This document shows, piece after piece, positions 43,580-53,829 of a stretch of DNA of 64,000 bases. This DNA is from Ornithodoros turicata (Eukaryota; Arthropoda; Arachnida; Ixodida; Argasidae). The number at the start of each line of letters is the position of its first letter. Position 1 is the stretch's first letter. The notes beneath the pieces are model-generated. The model made no database searches. It was not told where the DNA came from and saw only the letters and a list, made by a program, of their open reading frames with translations. A program made the position numbers and the translations under genes. The stretch lies in contig NC_088203.1 in NCBI RefSeq assembly GCF_037126465.1, forward strand, positions 77,844,168 to 77,908,167, given 5' to 3'.

Positions 43580-44465
43580 GATGGGGGACATCATTTTGCT
43601 GATCGCACTGTGAAGCACAGTAGCGTTACGTTTAATACGTGTGCTCCTATTGTTAATTTGTTAATTTCGTTAGTTTTTTAATTATTAATTGTAATTCGTT
43701 AAGTTCGTTGCATTGAAAATTCGATCAAAACTGAAGCAGCGATCTATTTTTGCTCGTACCGCTAAGCCGTCCACGTACAATAGACCTCTTTCACAATCCT
43801 TGGCGAATAAATAAATACAAAAAAAATAAGAAAACGAATCTCATGAATGGGGTCTCGGCTGTGATTGTCGAAAATACTGTAGTGCAAGCAGCGCAGAAGC
43901 AGACGAATTGCGAGCAGTTACTGGGCAGCATACTCAATATCGGTTTGGAGAAAGAACCTCAAAGGGAGAAAGATGGTTCCTTTTCTTCCTTAAGTAAGGG
44001 GCAATAAATCGATGACGCGCGAAAGGAAAAGGGGGGACGCATCTGTTCTCGGGGGTCATTTCATTAAGGAAGGAAAACCTTGAAACTGATTCACCCCCTG
44101 TTTGTGTACCTCTCTCTCTCTCCTCGGCTTTTCCCCCATATGAGATATACGAAGCCCAAAGGGATTTCTTGCATAGATATGTAGGAGGAACGAACGGGTG
44201 CATCTCGCAGTGAATTGAATGGTGGCAGCTGTGTTGTTCCTTTCCATCTTTCTTTTACGACTGCAGCTGTTACATCAGGCGTGCGTGCAGGCAAGGATCA
44301 GTGTCAGGTTGCCGGTTAAGAGAGAAAAGAAAGAGGAGCATACGCGTCGAGTGTGCAGTGAATTGTTGCAGTCGAGGTCGGCAGTTATCGATGCAAAGAG
44401 CTAAGCTATAAAACGGGTCTCTGTAAAGACTCGTTTCCGGGGCATCTCAAACAACGTTGCATATA
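43580..44465. other. No recognisable gene
   Basis: No supported feature. The frames near 43934-44294 on the minus strand overlap each other and show no domain. Confidence 0.4.
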
Positions 44466-44570
44466 TATTGTTGTTGTTGTTGTTGTTGTTGATTGGTTAA
44501 ATAACAAGGGGAGGTTGAATTCGCTCAAGCGAATTCTGCTACCCCCCAAAGAAGAAACGGTACGATTGCC
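44466..44570 (-). repeat. 5'-truncated 3' end of an I-like non-LTR element
   Basis: The minus strand holds GGTAGCAGAATTCGCTTGAG, the hairpin, AACCTCCCCTTGTTATTT and an (AAC)n tail. It is homologous to 26480-26640. It lies about 300 bases upstream of the intact ORF2 and in the opposite orientation. Confidence 0.65.
44508..44547 (-). promoter_or_regulatory. 3' UTR stem-loop (copy 7)
   Basis: GGGGGGTAGCA, stem GAATTCGC/GCGAATTC (loop TTGA), AACCTCCCC. Confidence 0.6.
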
Positions 44571-44865
44571 GCATATATATTTTTCGTACGGAGCTGATTT
44601 GATTGCAGCAGAGCGTTTAGGCCGTGTGTCAAGGGGAGTCTCAGTGTATGCGATGCACACTACGAATAAGGTCGGATAAAAGATGAATGAAATCTTTTGA
44701 AATGATGAAAAGGTGAATGAATGAAAGAAATGAAAGATCACCAACATGGTACCATCCACTTCAAAAGGGATAGGATTGGCTTATGAGGTTTCCCGAACCT
44801 TTATCGTGAACACCTTCGGATCTGCTAAAACTGGCTAATACTGGCGTGCCCCTCGGATAACAGCG
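44571..44865 (+). other. Leader of the intact ORF2; no ORF1
   Basis: No ORF1 or Cys-His knuckles precede ORF2 here. The sequence ATCGTGAACACCTTCGGATC at about 44809-44828 recurs inverted near 60195-60216, with further similarity around it, so this leader belongs to a repeated element. An in-frame stop (TAA at 44836) precedes the ATG at 44866. Confidence 0.5.
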
Positions 44866-47800
44866 ATGGCCACTAGCTATTCCAGGACTTGCATCTTCCA
44901 GTGGAATTGTAATGGGCTTCAAAACAAGTTAAGCGACTTTCGAAACTTCGTCTATCGTCACCAGTTTCCCCTCATCGCTCTTTGTGAAGCCCGGGTGCCG
45001 ACTTCTTTCAGACTTTCAAATTACGTTATATACCGCTCTGAGAGACGCACAGGGCTTAGTCGGGCGATGCTGTGCGTCAGAAAAGACATTCCAAGTGTAC
45101 TTCTTGGTGGGTCATCGGATGATGATTTTGAATATGTCGTGTGCAGCGTGCGTCTGCGCTCTAGACGCATGACTGTTGCTAGTGTATACATTGCTCCGTC
45201 GGTACGCATTGAAGATAATCTGTTCACGGATTTTTTTCGGCTTCTCCATAATCATTTCATCGTGTGTGGTGATTTCAACGCTCATGGTACTGCATGGGGA
45301 AGCTCGCATGATGATGTACGGGGCCGGCTGCTACAGCAATACTTGGAGGATTTTGACGCCATCGTTTTAAATGATGGCTCTCCGACCTTTTTTCGTGGGC
45401 CCTTGTACTCCAGCTGTATTGATGTCACCTTTTGTTCTCCTTCGTTGGCCCGGGAGGTTCACTGGGTAGTAGATATAGACACCATGGGGAGTGACCACAT
45501 GCCGCTGCTTGTCTGCTACTCTGGGCTGCGAGGCCCCCGTAAGACCAAGAAAGTTACTAACTGGAAGGTTTTTAACACGACAGCTGAAGATTTATTTCGC
45601 TCTGCGACAAGTCTGGACGATATTAACTGTGCTCTGGCGTCCAGCGTGTCTACCGCAACAAAACAGGTCCCCATTCCAGCAACGCATTCAAGTGTTGATG
45701 TCGAGTTTGAACGCCTAAGAACAATACGACGCCGAGCAGAGCGCCGGTTCCGTCGTTCTGGAAGTCAACAGGATTACCAGGAAGTATGTAGGCTTCGTAG
45801 CATCATCCGAAAACACCTCCAGCGCCTGGGTCGCAAAAGCTGGAAGTCATTCTGTTCCACGCTTTCCTCTTATACACCTACCGGAAGAATATGGCAGATT
45901 GTTAAGACACTTAGTTGCCCTGTTGAGCAGGAGGCTCCCTTCAGAGCTCTCGCGCTTAATCTGAAAATCTCAGAAATTACAGCTGGTGAAGAGTTCTGCT
46001 GTCTCCTCACACGACCATCTTGCGCCTCTTCAACTGACGCCCACAAGCAATCGGTTGCTGATGCCCTTAGTGGTGTTGATTTTGGCTGCATGGCTTGTGA
46101 CCCTGTCATGGACCTGGACTTTACCATCAACGAGTTGCAGTCAGCAATCTCCCACTCTAGGAAAGGATCCTCACCTGGGGCCGATGGGATTACGTATCAG
46201 GCCATAGCCTCCTTAGGGGATGCGTCGCTTGAAAAACTGCTGTGCTTCATTAATGACTCCTGGAGAACTGGTGTCGTGCCTGACGTATGGAAAGCGGCTC
46301 GAGTTATCCCAGTTTTGAAGCCAGGGAAGTCGCCAAGGGAACTGGCTTCATTTCGTCCCATTAGCCTCACAAGCTGCTTGGGCAAAGTAATGGAAAGGCT
46401 AATATTGGACCGCCTTGACTGGTTTCTGGAGTCCCGGACGCTCCTACACCCGGCGCAGGCAGGTTTCAGGAGAGCTCGTTGTACAATGGATTGTGTCTTG
46501 AATGTGGTAACCCACGTAGAACAGTCTAGATCGGATGGTCTACTAACCGTGGCAGCATTCCTTGATATTAAGCGAGCCTATGACACTACAAGCCACGGCC
46601 ATGTAATCCATGAGCTTTTCTCACTGAGCGTTACTGGGCGAGCTCTCAGGTGGATAGCCAACTATCTACGTGGTAGAACTGTCTTTGTGATGACTTCGGA
46701 TGGTGAAACGTCTCATCACAGCACAACAGCAGGTGTCCCACAGGGCGGGGTCCTCAGCCCACTCCTCTTCAATGTCGTGATGGCTGCTCTACCAGCTCTC
46801 TTGCCACGGGGCGTCAACATCAGCTTGTATGCTGACGATATATGCATATGGACATCCGGCAAGCAGTGGCCAGCGCTACAGCGCCGCTTACAGTGTGCCC
46901 TTGATGTTGTAGCTGCTTTCCTGGAAAACAGAGGCATGGACCTCTCTCATGAGAAGACTGTTTTTTTGCCTTTTACTCGCCGTCATTTGAAGAACTTTCA
47001 GCTTCATATAGGTGGGAATGTCGTGCGGCGTGTTACACACCATAAGTTTCTTGGTGTGGTTCTTGACCGCTGTCTGTCCTGGAGAGCGGAGGTTCGTTGT
47101 CTGAGAGGTAGAGCTGAGTCTCGACTGAGTGTCCTGCGATACCTCTGTGGTGCCCGCTGGGGGCTTTCTACAAGGGCATTGCTTGGTCTGCACCGGTCCC
47201 TCATACGACAAATGTTAATGTACCATCTTCCAGTGTTACATAGTCTTTGTCCTTCGTCTGAACAAGTGTTGGAAACCGTCCTTGCAAAGAGCATGAAACA
47301 GTGCCTTGGTGTCCACAAATCAACGTCAACTGCCCCTGTCATGGCTGAAGCAAAGGAGCCTTCGCTGACCTTTATGCGGACGGCACAATCTCTTGGGCAC
47401 TACATGAGGCTCTCCACTCGCCACTACCGTCACACATTAGTGCGCGACATTCTTCGGCGACCAGCATCCGGGTACTGCCAAGCCGTTTTAGCTCACCGCA
47501 GCCTCATTCCAAAGCATAAAAAACTGGTTCTACCCGCAGTCCCTCCATGGGCCCTTCAGGCACCATCTGTGCATGTCAATGTCCCTGGCTTGACTTCCAG
47601 AAAATCGGCTACAACAATTGTTCTTCGCCAACTCACCCTGTGTCTGCTTCATCGCGATGAAGGCAGAATTAAAATCTTTACTGATGGCTCATCGACACAG
47701 ACCGGCTCTACCTGTGCATTCATAATCCCTGAGCTGTCGATTGAACGAAGCGCTAAGCTGTCGCACCCGACGTCGGCTGCTGTGGCCGAGCTGCATTCCA

Positions 47801-48546
47801 TTCTTATGGCGCTTTCCTTCATTGTGTCCCGTCAACCACCGATGCACTGGACCATATACAGTGACTCCAAAACCGCCCTCCAAGCTCTGCAGTGCCCCCT
47901 GGGCTCGAGCTCCCTCGCTCCACTGGTGTGTGACGTCCTCAGGGAGTATTCATGTGCTGTCACACAGACACATAACATCACCTTGCAGTGGATCCCAGGT
48001 CATTGCGGCGTCCCTGGGAATGAGGCTGCCGACCTACTTGCGAGACGGGCTCATGTGGCACGAGGCGTACCGACGCACCGTACGTATTTCACACAAGCGG
48101 ACGCGAAGCAAGCAATTGGTGCTCTCATGGGACGTCTGTGCAGTGAACACTGGCGCAGAAGTGTCCCTTCTACGTCGTTCCTGCGCAGGGTGGACCCAGA
48201 TCTCCGTTTTTATATGCCGTCAGCGCTTCCTCGACCCATCACGTCGCTCATCTACAGGCTTCGCCTCAACGTGCCATACAGTGGACGACTTTTGTTTAAG
48301 CTCGGCATGGTCCCGTCCCCCAACTGCAGTCTGTGTGATGTAGTTGAGGACGTGGATCATATACTCCAAGACTGCCCGAGGTACAGTGCACACCGATGTA
48401 CCCTTGTGTCGTCCCTGTCTCGCCTGGATAATCGGCCATACTCCACCGAAAAGGTTCTTGGGTGCTGGCCAGCAAATCAGCTCATACCTGCCGTGCGCGC
48501 CCTTGTGCAATTTCTCGTCTCGACGGACCTGTTTGACACATTGTGA
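44866..48546 (+). CDS. Intact 1226-residue ORF2: endonuclease, RT, RNase H (family B)
   Basis: An uninterrupted ORF2 of an I-like non-LTR retrotransposon. EEP endonuclease at residues 1-215: FQWNCNGLQNKLSDF, GDFNAHGTAWGS (Asp about 136) and MGSDHMPLL (Asp-His about 210-211). RT: SSPGADGITYQAI near 440, VIPVLKPGKSPRELASFRPI, FLDIKRAYD (motif A, Asp about 567), AGVPQGGVLSPLLFN and LYADDICIW (Tyr about 655). RNase H: IFTDGSSTQTG (Asp about 940), AAVAELHSILMAL, YSDSKTAL and WIPGHCGVPGNEAADLLA. Knuckle CSLCDVVEDVDHILQDC lies near 1153. All catalytic residues are present. ORF1 is missing upstream, so the copy is either 5'-truncated at the ORF boundary or relies on ORF1 from elsewhere. Confidence 0.92.
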   Translation: MATSYSRTCIFQWNCNGLQNKLSDFRNFVYRHQFPLIALCEARVPTSFRLSNYVIYRSERRTGLSRAMLCVRKDIPSVLLGGSSDDDFEYVVCSVRLRSRRMTVASVYIAPSVRIEDNLFTDFFRLLHNHFIVCGDFNAHGTAWGSSHDDVRGRLLQQYLEDFDAIVLNDGSPTFFRGPLYSSCIDVTFCSPSLAREVHWVVDIDTMGSDHMPLLVCYSGLRGPRKTKKVTNWKVFNTTAEDLFRSATSLDDINCALASSVSTATKQVPIPATHSSVDVEFERLRTIRRRAERRFRRSGSQQDYQEVCRLRSIIRKHLQRLGRKSWKSFCSTLSSYTPTGRIWQIVKTLSCPVEQEAPFRALALNLKISEITAGEEFCCLLTRPSCASSTDAHKQSVADALSGVDFGCMACDPVMDLDFTINELQSAISHSRKGSSPGADGITYQAIASLGDASLEKLLCFINDSWRTGVVPDVWKAARVIPVLKPGKSPRELASFRPISLTSCLGKVMERLILDRLDWFLESRTLLHPAQAGFRRARCTMDCVLNVVTHVEQSRSDGLLTVAAFLDIKRAYDTTSHGHVIHELFSLSVTGRALRWIANYLRGRTVFVMTSDGETSHHSTTAGVPQGGVLSPLLFNVVMAALPALLPRGVNISLYADDICIWTSGKQWPALQRRLQCALDVVAAFLENRGMDLSHEKTVFLPFTRRHLKNFQLHIGGNVVRRVTHHKFLGVVLDRCLSWRAEVRCLRGRAESRLSVLRYLCGARWGLSTRALLGLHRSLIRQMLMYHLPVLHSLCPSSEQVLETVLAKSMKQCLGVHKSTSTAPVMAEAKEPSLTFMRTAQSLGHYMRLSTRHYRHTLVRDILRRPASGYCQAVLAHRSLIPKHKKLVLPAVPPWALQAPSVHVNVPGLTSRKSATTIVLRQLTLCLLHRDEGRIKIFTDGSSTQTGSTCAFIIPELSIERSAKLSHPTSAAVAELHSILMALSFIVSRQPPMHWTIYSDSKTALQALQCPLGSSSLAPLVCDVLREYSCAVTQTHNITLQWIPGHCGVPGNEAADLLARRAHVARGVPTHRTYFTQADAKQAIGALMGRLCSEHWRRSVPSTSFLRRVDPDLRFYMPSALPRPITSLIYRLRLNVPYSGRLLFKLGMVPSPNCSLCDVVEDVDHILQDCPRYSAHRCTLVSSLSRLDNRPYSTEKVLGCWPANQLIPAVRALVQFLVSTDLFDTL

Positions 48547-48765
48547 CACTCTTTGTTTTTAGTGCCTTGAGACTTCGCTTTTGGTGACAAGCTCGGTGAT
48601 GATGTTCCCATTTATTCTTTCAAAGCGTTTCAAAGCGTCGAGGTTAGTGTAGTTTCCCTTTCTTTTATTAATAACGCGTCCTGGAGTAGCCAGTCCCGAG
48701 TGGCTCGAGACTACCATCTCCATTTTTTTCTTTTAAAATCAATCAATCAATATTATTTTTTCGGA
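48547..48765 (+). other. 3' UTR and (AATC)n tail of the intact family B element
   Basis: About 200 bases of UTR with the hairpin at 48683-48721 end in AATCAATCAATCAAT near 48738-48752, a short tandem repeat of the kind often found at I-like 3' ends. No target duplication could be matched to a 5' end. Confidence 0.65.
48683..48721 (+). promoter_or_regulatory. 3' UTR stem-loop, family B (copy 8)
   Basis: GGAGTAGCCA with TGGCT as stem (AGCCA/TGGCT, loop GTCCCGAG), then CGAGACTACCATCTCC. The outer GGAG/CTCC pairs. Confidence 0.65.
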
Positions 48766-50003
48766 ATATGAGCTTATATAGAGCGTAAAAAATTCTGCTG
48801 CGGCATACTAGACACAGAATAATTGATAAAGAATGATGCGATAAGGGTAGCTGTCGAATCGAAGCTCAGCAACGTGATGTCAGCCGCTTCGAAAGGATAG
48901 CGTGATATGATTATCGTGTTTTCCGTACCGTTGTTGTGCACATCCTCACAATGTACTCAATCTCTTTGATGATAACGCTAAATGTGCTAGACTGGACAGC
49001 TACTTCTGCTTCATTTTACTCAACTCTGTGCGCATTATCTCATCGAATTCTCTGACACGAATGCCTCTTAGACTTTGGCAGCCTTCTCTATGCAACTGTG
49101 AGAAAGATTTACGAGTAAGGAATTTAAAGAAAACCGCAGGTTCTTCCGATCGTGCTGTGCGAAAACCTGAAGTTCAATGCAGAATGCCCAGCAGCTTGAA
49201 GCGCAATTTTAATCTAGAAGGCTCCCCCATCAATTTGATGGTCTAACTCTCACGTCGGTGTCAGTAATTGCATTCCTGTGTCCCGCGGCATTTTTATAAT
49301 GAGATACAGACATTCTTATTGATAACAGCTCACTCACCAATATATTGTACATGATATTTGAGCATGCGATCGCTGTATCCCGGGCCGCCAGCTCTGTTGA
49401 GTTACTGCGATGCTTCTGTGGATGCAGTGCATCGTTATCTTACCCGCTAGTTATGCTAAGATAGTTTAATGGTTTCTCTTGTCATAATTTCGAAGGAATT
49501 TCCGAACAGATGTTACTGCAGTGAAAAGCAAACAATTTTTGGAAAAGTTCAGTCGGATTTTCTGGTTAAATGAAGCCGACAAAGGCTCTGCTTTTTCCTT
49601 GCACATGAATTCATGTCCTTTTATGAGTTTTTAGTTTTTATTACGTGTATTGGTGACGTCTTTTCTGAGAAAAGCATCTCTATACAGCATAAAGCAAAAG
49701 GGGGAGATAGCATGAACCTTGATATGATGTTTCTCGCATTTTTATTTTTAATTTTTAGATAGCCGTGGATGAAGGGCGGGAGGAATAGTAGAGTTGCAGT
49801 CAAATACAAGCTATTTTTAGGATAAGTTGTGAGAGTTCGCTGAGAGAAAGCTGAGAGAGTTCGCCATCCACTTGGAATGCACTCAGATTCGTAAGCCAAT
49901 CCTGTCCTGTGGAGGGGGAGAGATGAAGAGAGAGAAGAAAAAAGGAAAGGTGGGGACAAAATGAATTTTTGCTATTAGTGAACAATTCAAAGAAGCCTGT
50001 GCG
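48766..50003. other. No recognisable gene
   Basis: No supported feature. Short frames only. Confidence 0.4.
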
Positions 50004-50237
50004 ACAATCGTGAAAAAAGCGTACCACAGCGTTTTCCATAGTGCCATCATCGCGACCCTGCAAGAAACTGGTTTCGGTGGCGCTCCCCTTCTTTGGATCC
50101 AGGTCTTCCTGATCCTGAGTGACTGCTTCTTGTTTGTTCGGACTACTGAGGGGGACACTGACCCCCACCCTGTTAGCCGCAGCGTTCCACAAGGAAGTGT
50201 GCTCAGCCTTCCTGCCCTGCAGGCCTTCCTGCCACAT

Positions 50238-50650
50238 ACAGGGTGTTTCACCTAAGGTGATAAAAAATTCTGACTGGCGACGTACTCGCCGAAGGATTGT
50301 GAGTTTTTCGGCAGTTGCCTTCTAGAAAGTTTTGCCGCCATTTAGGAAAGCTTTGGAAAATTTTTAATTGAGGGAAATTTATTTTTTTCAACTGAACTTT
50401 GAAAATTGCAAAGCGATCCTCACTTTTTTTTACAGAAATATGGAGTCCTCCACGAATAACCACAGACCGAACAAAAACTATCCACACTATCGCAAGAGAA
50501 ATAGTCGAAAAAAATTAGTGAAAATTACGCTTTAGCCCCGCCTACTCGATTTTCGCAAAGAAGCGCGCGCGACATGTGCGTTGTTAGCCTGCGCTACGGC
50601 GGCTTGCTATTCCCAGGAAAGAAAGAAACAACAATAAAGAAACCACACAG
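50238..50650. repeat. Mariner-like end without partner
   Basis: TACAGGGTGTTTCACCTAAG starts a roughly 410-bp non-coding stretch between the two halves of the ORF2 remnant. I found no inverted right end. A deletion may have removed both that end and the RT core. Confidence 0.5.
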
Positions 50651-51061
50651 GATCTGTGCCTGATGCGTGGGCCGTCGACAGCAAGGCGTCTTTGGCACTT
50701 CTGTCAGCATACCATCCGAGCGTTGTGAGTGATCTGCGTACCATGGTACTTCAGGAGTACGCCCACCTCTCCTCGGTCGGCTACCGTATCTGCTTTCAGT
50801 GGGTGCCCGGGCACACAGGGCTACACGGAAACACCTGTGCTGACGCGGCTGCGAGAGGCGCCGCGCTTGATCCGGCCACCCGCGTGCCCCTACTACCGCT
50901 CCCGGTGTCTGCGTGTCGCTTGCTACGGCGTCTCTGCGGCGATGGCAACTGTCAGTTTCCTGTAGACGCTATCCGACCTCATGCATTCCTGCAGTCCGTC
51001 GACCCCTCACTGGAGTTTGTCATCGGCTGCCGCTCTACCCGTGATGAAGAGTCCCTTATAC

Positions 51062-51865
51062 TAAAGCCCTGCGCGGATTAGGTTTTTCACATGCGCATCC
51101 GACCCGCATCCGCGCATAACACATCCGCATCCGATCCACATCCTCAAAGGCGACCAACTTCTACATCCGCATCCGACCCGCAAAGTTGAGCATGTCATCC
51201 GCATCCGATCCGTACAATCCGCGTCTCCCACGAGACGCAGAGATGGTTCAGTTTTTGGGCTCGATATATCTAGCCAACTTTCCAGGAAATTAACTTTATT
51301 TCCCGTCGGCGCAAAACAGCACAGAAAAGAGGATAACAAAAACTGCTGTACGTTATCGACCTTCATCCACACGGGCGACATCCTCTCTCTTCAGTTCAGT
51401 GAAAACGCCGGAGTGGCATAGATTTTGTAGCGAGGGCAGGTCCTGAGTGTCTATACACCCCAGCAAGTACAGATTTGGCTGCCACTAAAGGATACACGGC
51501 ACCAAACACAGATTTTGCAACAAACAGAGTAGGTAGGGTTTATTGCGAGTGGAACGCAAGATCGGCGCCGAACGCGCACCTCGACTCGAGATGTCAGAGG
51601 TACCCTCTCTCAGCCGCGCGAGCGGCTTGCGTTCATCGTGTAGTCGTGTTCGGTGCCTAGTGCGACGAAAATGGGTGGCGCAATCTCTCGATTTATCCGC
51701 ATCCGATCCGCCGCCGAACCCATCCATTAACAACCGCATGCGATCCGCTCCTGATCCGGCACCACCGCATCCGAACCGCAGATCACAACAAGCGTCCATA
51801 TTTCATCGGAACCCGCAAGTTTCCTGCGGATATCCTCTTCCATCTGCGGATGGTGCAGGGCTTTA
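51062..51865. mobile_element. Non-autonomous hAT-like element, TAAAGCCCTGC termini (copy 2)
   Basis: TAAAGCCCTGC and GCAGGGCTTTA bound 804 bp. The perfect 8-bp duplication CCTTATAC is at 51054-51061 and 51866-51873. Subterminal CATCCGCATCCGATCCGCA repeats occur at both ends, and the interior is shared with 22592-23317. Minus-strand open frames in the two copies look alike only because the DNA is related. No transposase signature is seen. Confidence 0.9.
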
Positions 51866-52177
51866 CCTTATACATCGACTTCGGCTGAACGTTGCCCTCA
51901 CCTGTTCACTCCTGTTCAAAATGGGTCGCGTCCCATCTCCCACTTGCCCTGCTGCGCCGTAGAAGACGACATCCCCCATCAGCTCCACCACTGTCGGTGT
52001 CACCTTCATCAAGGGGCCGTGCTCTGGCACCGCCTCTCAGAGCTTTGTTGCACGGACGTTTCCCTTGGAGCACTCCTTGGCCCTGTGCAGCGAGCTAGGC
52101 AGTGGAGTGTCACAAAGGCGATGCTCCGCTTTCTGCGTGATACGGGCCTCCTGGGCTCCCTGTGAGCCTGTTTTTTA

Positions 52178-52217
52178 GGGTATAGCAAGCCGGCGTGCTG
52201 CCTGACTGACCTTTCCC
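52178..52217 (+). promoter_or_regulatory. 3' UTR stem-loop, family A (copy 9, degraded)
   Basis: TATAGCAAGCCGGC..GCCTGACTGACCTTTCCCC keeps the flanking TAGC and ACCTTTCC, but the stem pairs imperfectly. AATAAATCCCCC follows near 52258. Confidence 0.45.
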
Positions 52218-52384
52218 CTTTTATCTTTCCTTTTCCATTTTTTTTTCTTTTTCTGCCAATAAATCCCCCCCCCCTGTCCCCCGTTCAACAAAGTGAAGGT
52301 GACTATCATAAAATACAGTACGACGTTAGCGTACCTGCATTTCTACTCCAGCGTTCCTTGTTTGTTGGTTATCGTGCTGTGGAG

Positions 52385-53166
52385 CAGAGGTGGGCAACCT
52401 CACGAGGGCGTGCGAGGGTGAGGGCTTCCTCACCCTCACTTTACCCTCACCTCACAATGTTTGAGGTGAGTTGAGGTGAGGAAAATTTTCAAGAAACATT
52501 TTGAGGTGAGGTGAGGTGAGGAAAATCTTTTTAAAATTTTTTGAGATGAGGGGACGAGGAAAATTTTTAATTTTTCAATTTTCAAATTCAAAAATTTTCA
52601 ATTTTCCTAGGGGAGGTGAGGAAAAATTAAAGAAAAAATTTGTAGGCGAGATGAGGTGAGGAAAACTTTATGAACGCGCACTTTATGTAAACTTTTTCCG
52701 CGCGTACACGGGATATCTTTCCTTCTTTTTGCAGCTTGTCTCTCACCTGGGCGGGGACTGTCCACCTCTCTCGCCGATTATACACGCAACTTTTACGGGT
52801 ATAACAATCGTTCCAAGAAGCGTTTTCTGTGATTGAAGCGTTTGTGTGAAAAAAAACGTTACATTGACTAAGCAATTTTACGAGTTCATTGGCAGTCACT
52901 CAAAGCCAACGCGACTTTAATGATGAAGATTCTTCAATCCCTGCGAACGTCACATCGAATACACAAATAGCTTGAAACAATTGAGGCGAGGTGAGGAAAA
53001 TTTCGGAGAAAAATTTTGATGAGGTGAGGAAAAGTCTCAAAAACTCCTTTGAGGTGAGGTGAGGAAAATTTTCAAAACATTTTTGAGGTGAGGTGAGGTG
53101 AGGAAAAATTTTCTCCCATAAAATTGAGGTGAGGGCGAGGCTCGTGAGGACAAACGCCCACCTCTG
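52385..53166. mobile_element. Non-autonomous hAT-like element, CAGAGGTGGGC termini
   Basis: CAGAGGTGGGCAACCTCACG and its inverse, ending GCCCACCTCTG, bound 782 bp. The 8-bp duplication CTGTGGAG is at 52377-52384 and 53167-53174. Both ends hold arrays of GAGGTGAGGAAAATTTT-type repeats. No transposase. Confidence 0.9.
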
Positions 53167-53226
53167 CTGTGGAGACGTTAGCCTACTTGGGCTTGCTTGC
53201 TTCTCCTCTTGCTAGTTCTTGTTGGT

Positions 53227-53386
53227 ATCGTGGTGGTGGTGTTGTTATTACCGATCCGTTCCAGGGCCACTTCACGGAGAACTGTGCCGACATTTACCAT
53301 AAGGCTACTGAGGAAAACCTATCTAAAACACCCAGAGAGCAGAGCTGGTGCCGGGATTGGAACCCGGTTCATCTTCCAGTCTCATT
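53227..53386 (-). repeat. SINE-2 copy
   Basis: It has a (GGT)n end, ACTGTGCCGACATTTACC, then GAGGAAAACC and a tRNA-like head with GGGATTGGAACCCGG (B box on the minus strand). Confidence 0.7.
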
Positions 53387-53523
53387 TTGAGTGCGACTCA
53401 AAGTGATCTGTGGAAGGGGCCACCAGTAAGTGCAGCGACAAGTTGCGACAATGCGACTAGACCTTTGCATTGTGATGTTCGAAGCAGTTGATAAAAATTG
53501 TTTGACTTCAGCGTAGTTCATAG

Positions 53524-53829
53524 TGCCACGAATCATCTTCGAGAAACTTCCAGGGCAGGCAAAAAACGGTACATCTCATCCCGGCGCGTGCTGAAGAAGA
53601 AGCAATAACCTTCCAGACACGTCGCCTGCTCTCTGGCAAACGCACGTGCTGTTTCTAGACTTTTCGGCGCGACGCTTAAATGCTTGTGCGCTCCAGGCTG
53701 GAGCATTCATTCATTCTTTGGACTCAGTTGGGTTCAGAGAGCTATCACTCTTGTGTTTTGCTACGAAGTAGTCTAATAAACCGTTCGCTGTTTATTCGAC
53801 GACTCGCCGACCCATTTCGCTTCGTGACA
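53524..53829 (+). repeat. 5' LTR
   Basis: 306 bp, TG..CA ends, with TCTAATAAACCGTTCGC as a possible polyadenylation region. About ten differences from the 3' LTR by eye. Confidence 0.88.

Larger units (their letters stand above)
50004..52165 (+). pseudogene. Family A ORF2 remnant with deletion and two inserts
   Basis: 5'-truncated at RT motif A: KKAYHSVFHSAIIATLQETG, then PVSRSVPQGSVLS. Near 50237 the frame is lost at a mariner-like end. The YADD region and thumb are missing. It resumes at 50656 in RNase H: AWAVDSKASLALL, then FQWVPGHTGLHGNTCADAAA. It continues FLQSVDPSLEFVIGC and DEESLI, where the hAT-like element at 51062-51865 cuts in. Beyond the 8-bp duplication it reads HRLRLNVALTCSLLFKMGRV, PSPTCPA, then GALLGPVQRARQWSVTKAML, with the stop at 52163-52165. 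Dead copy, closest to the element at 8735-14180. Confidence 0.85.
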
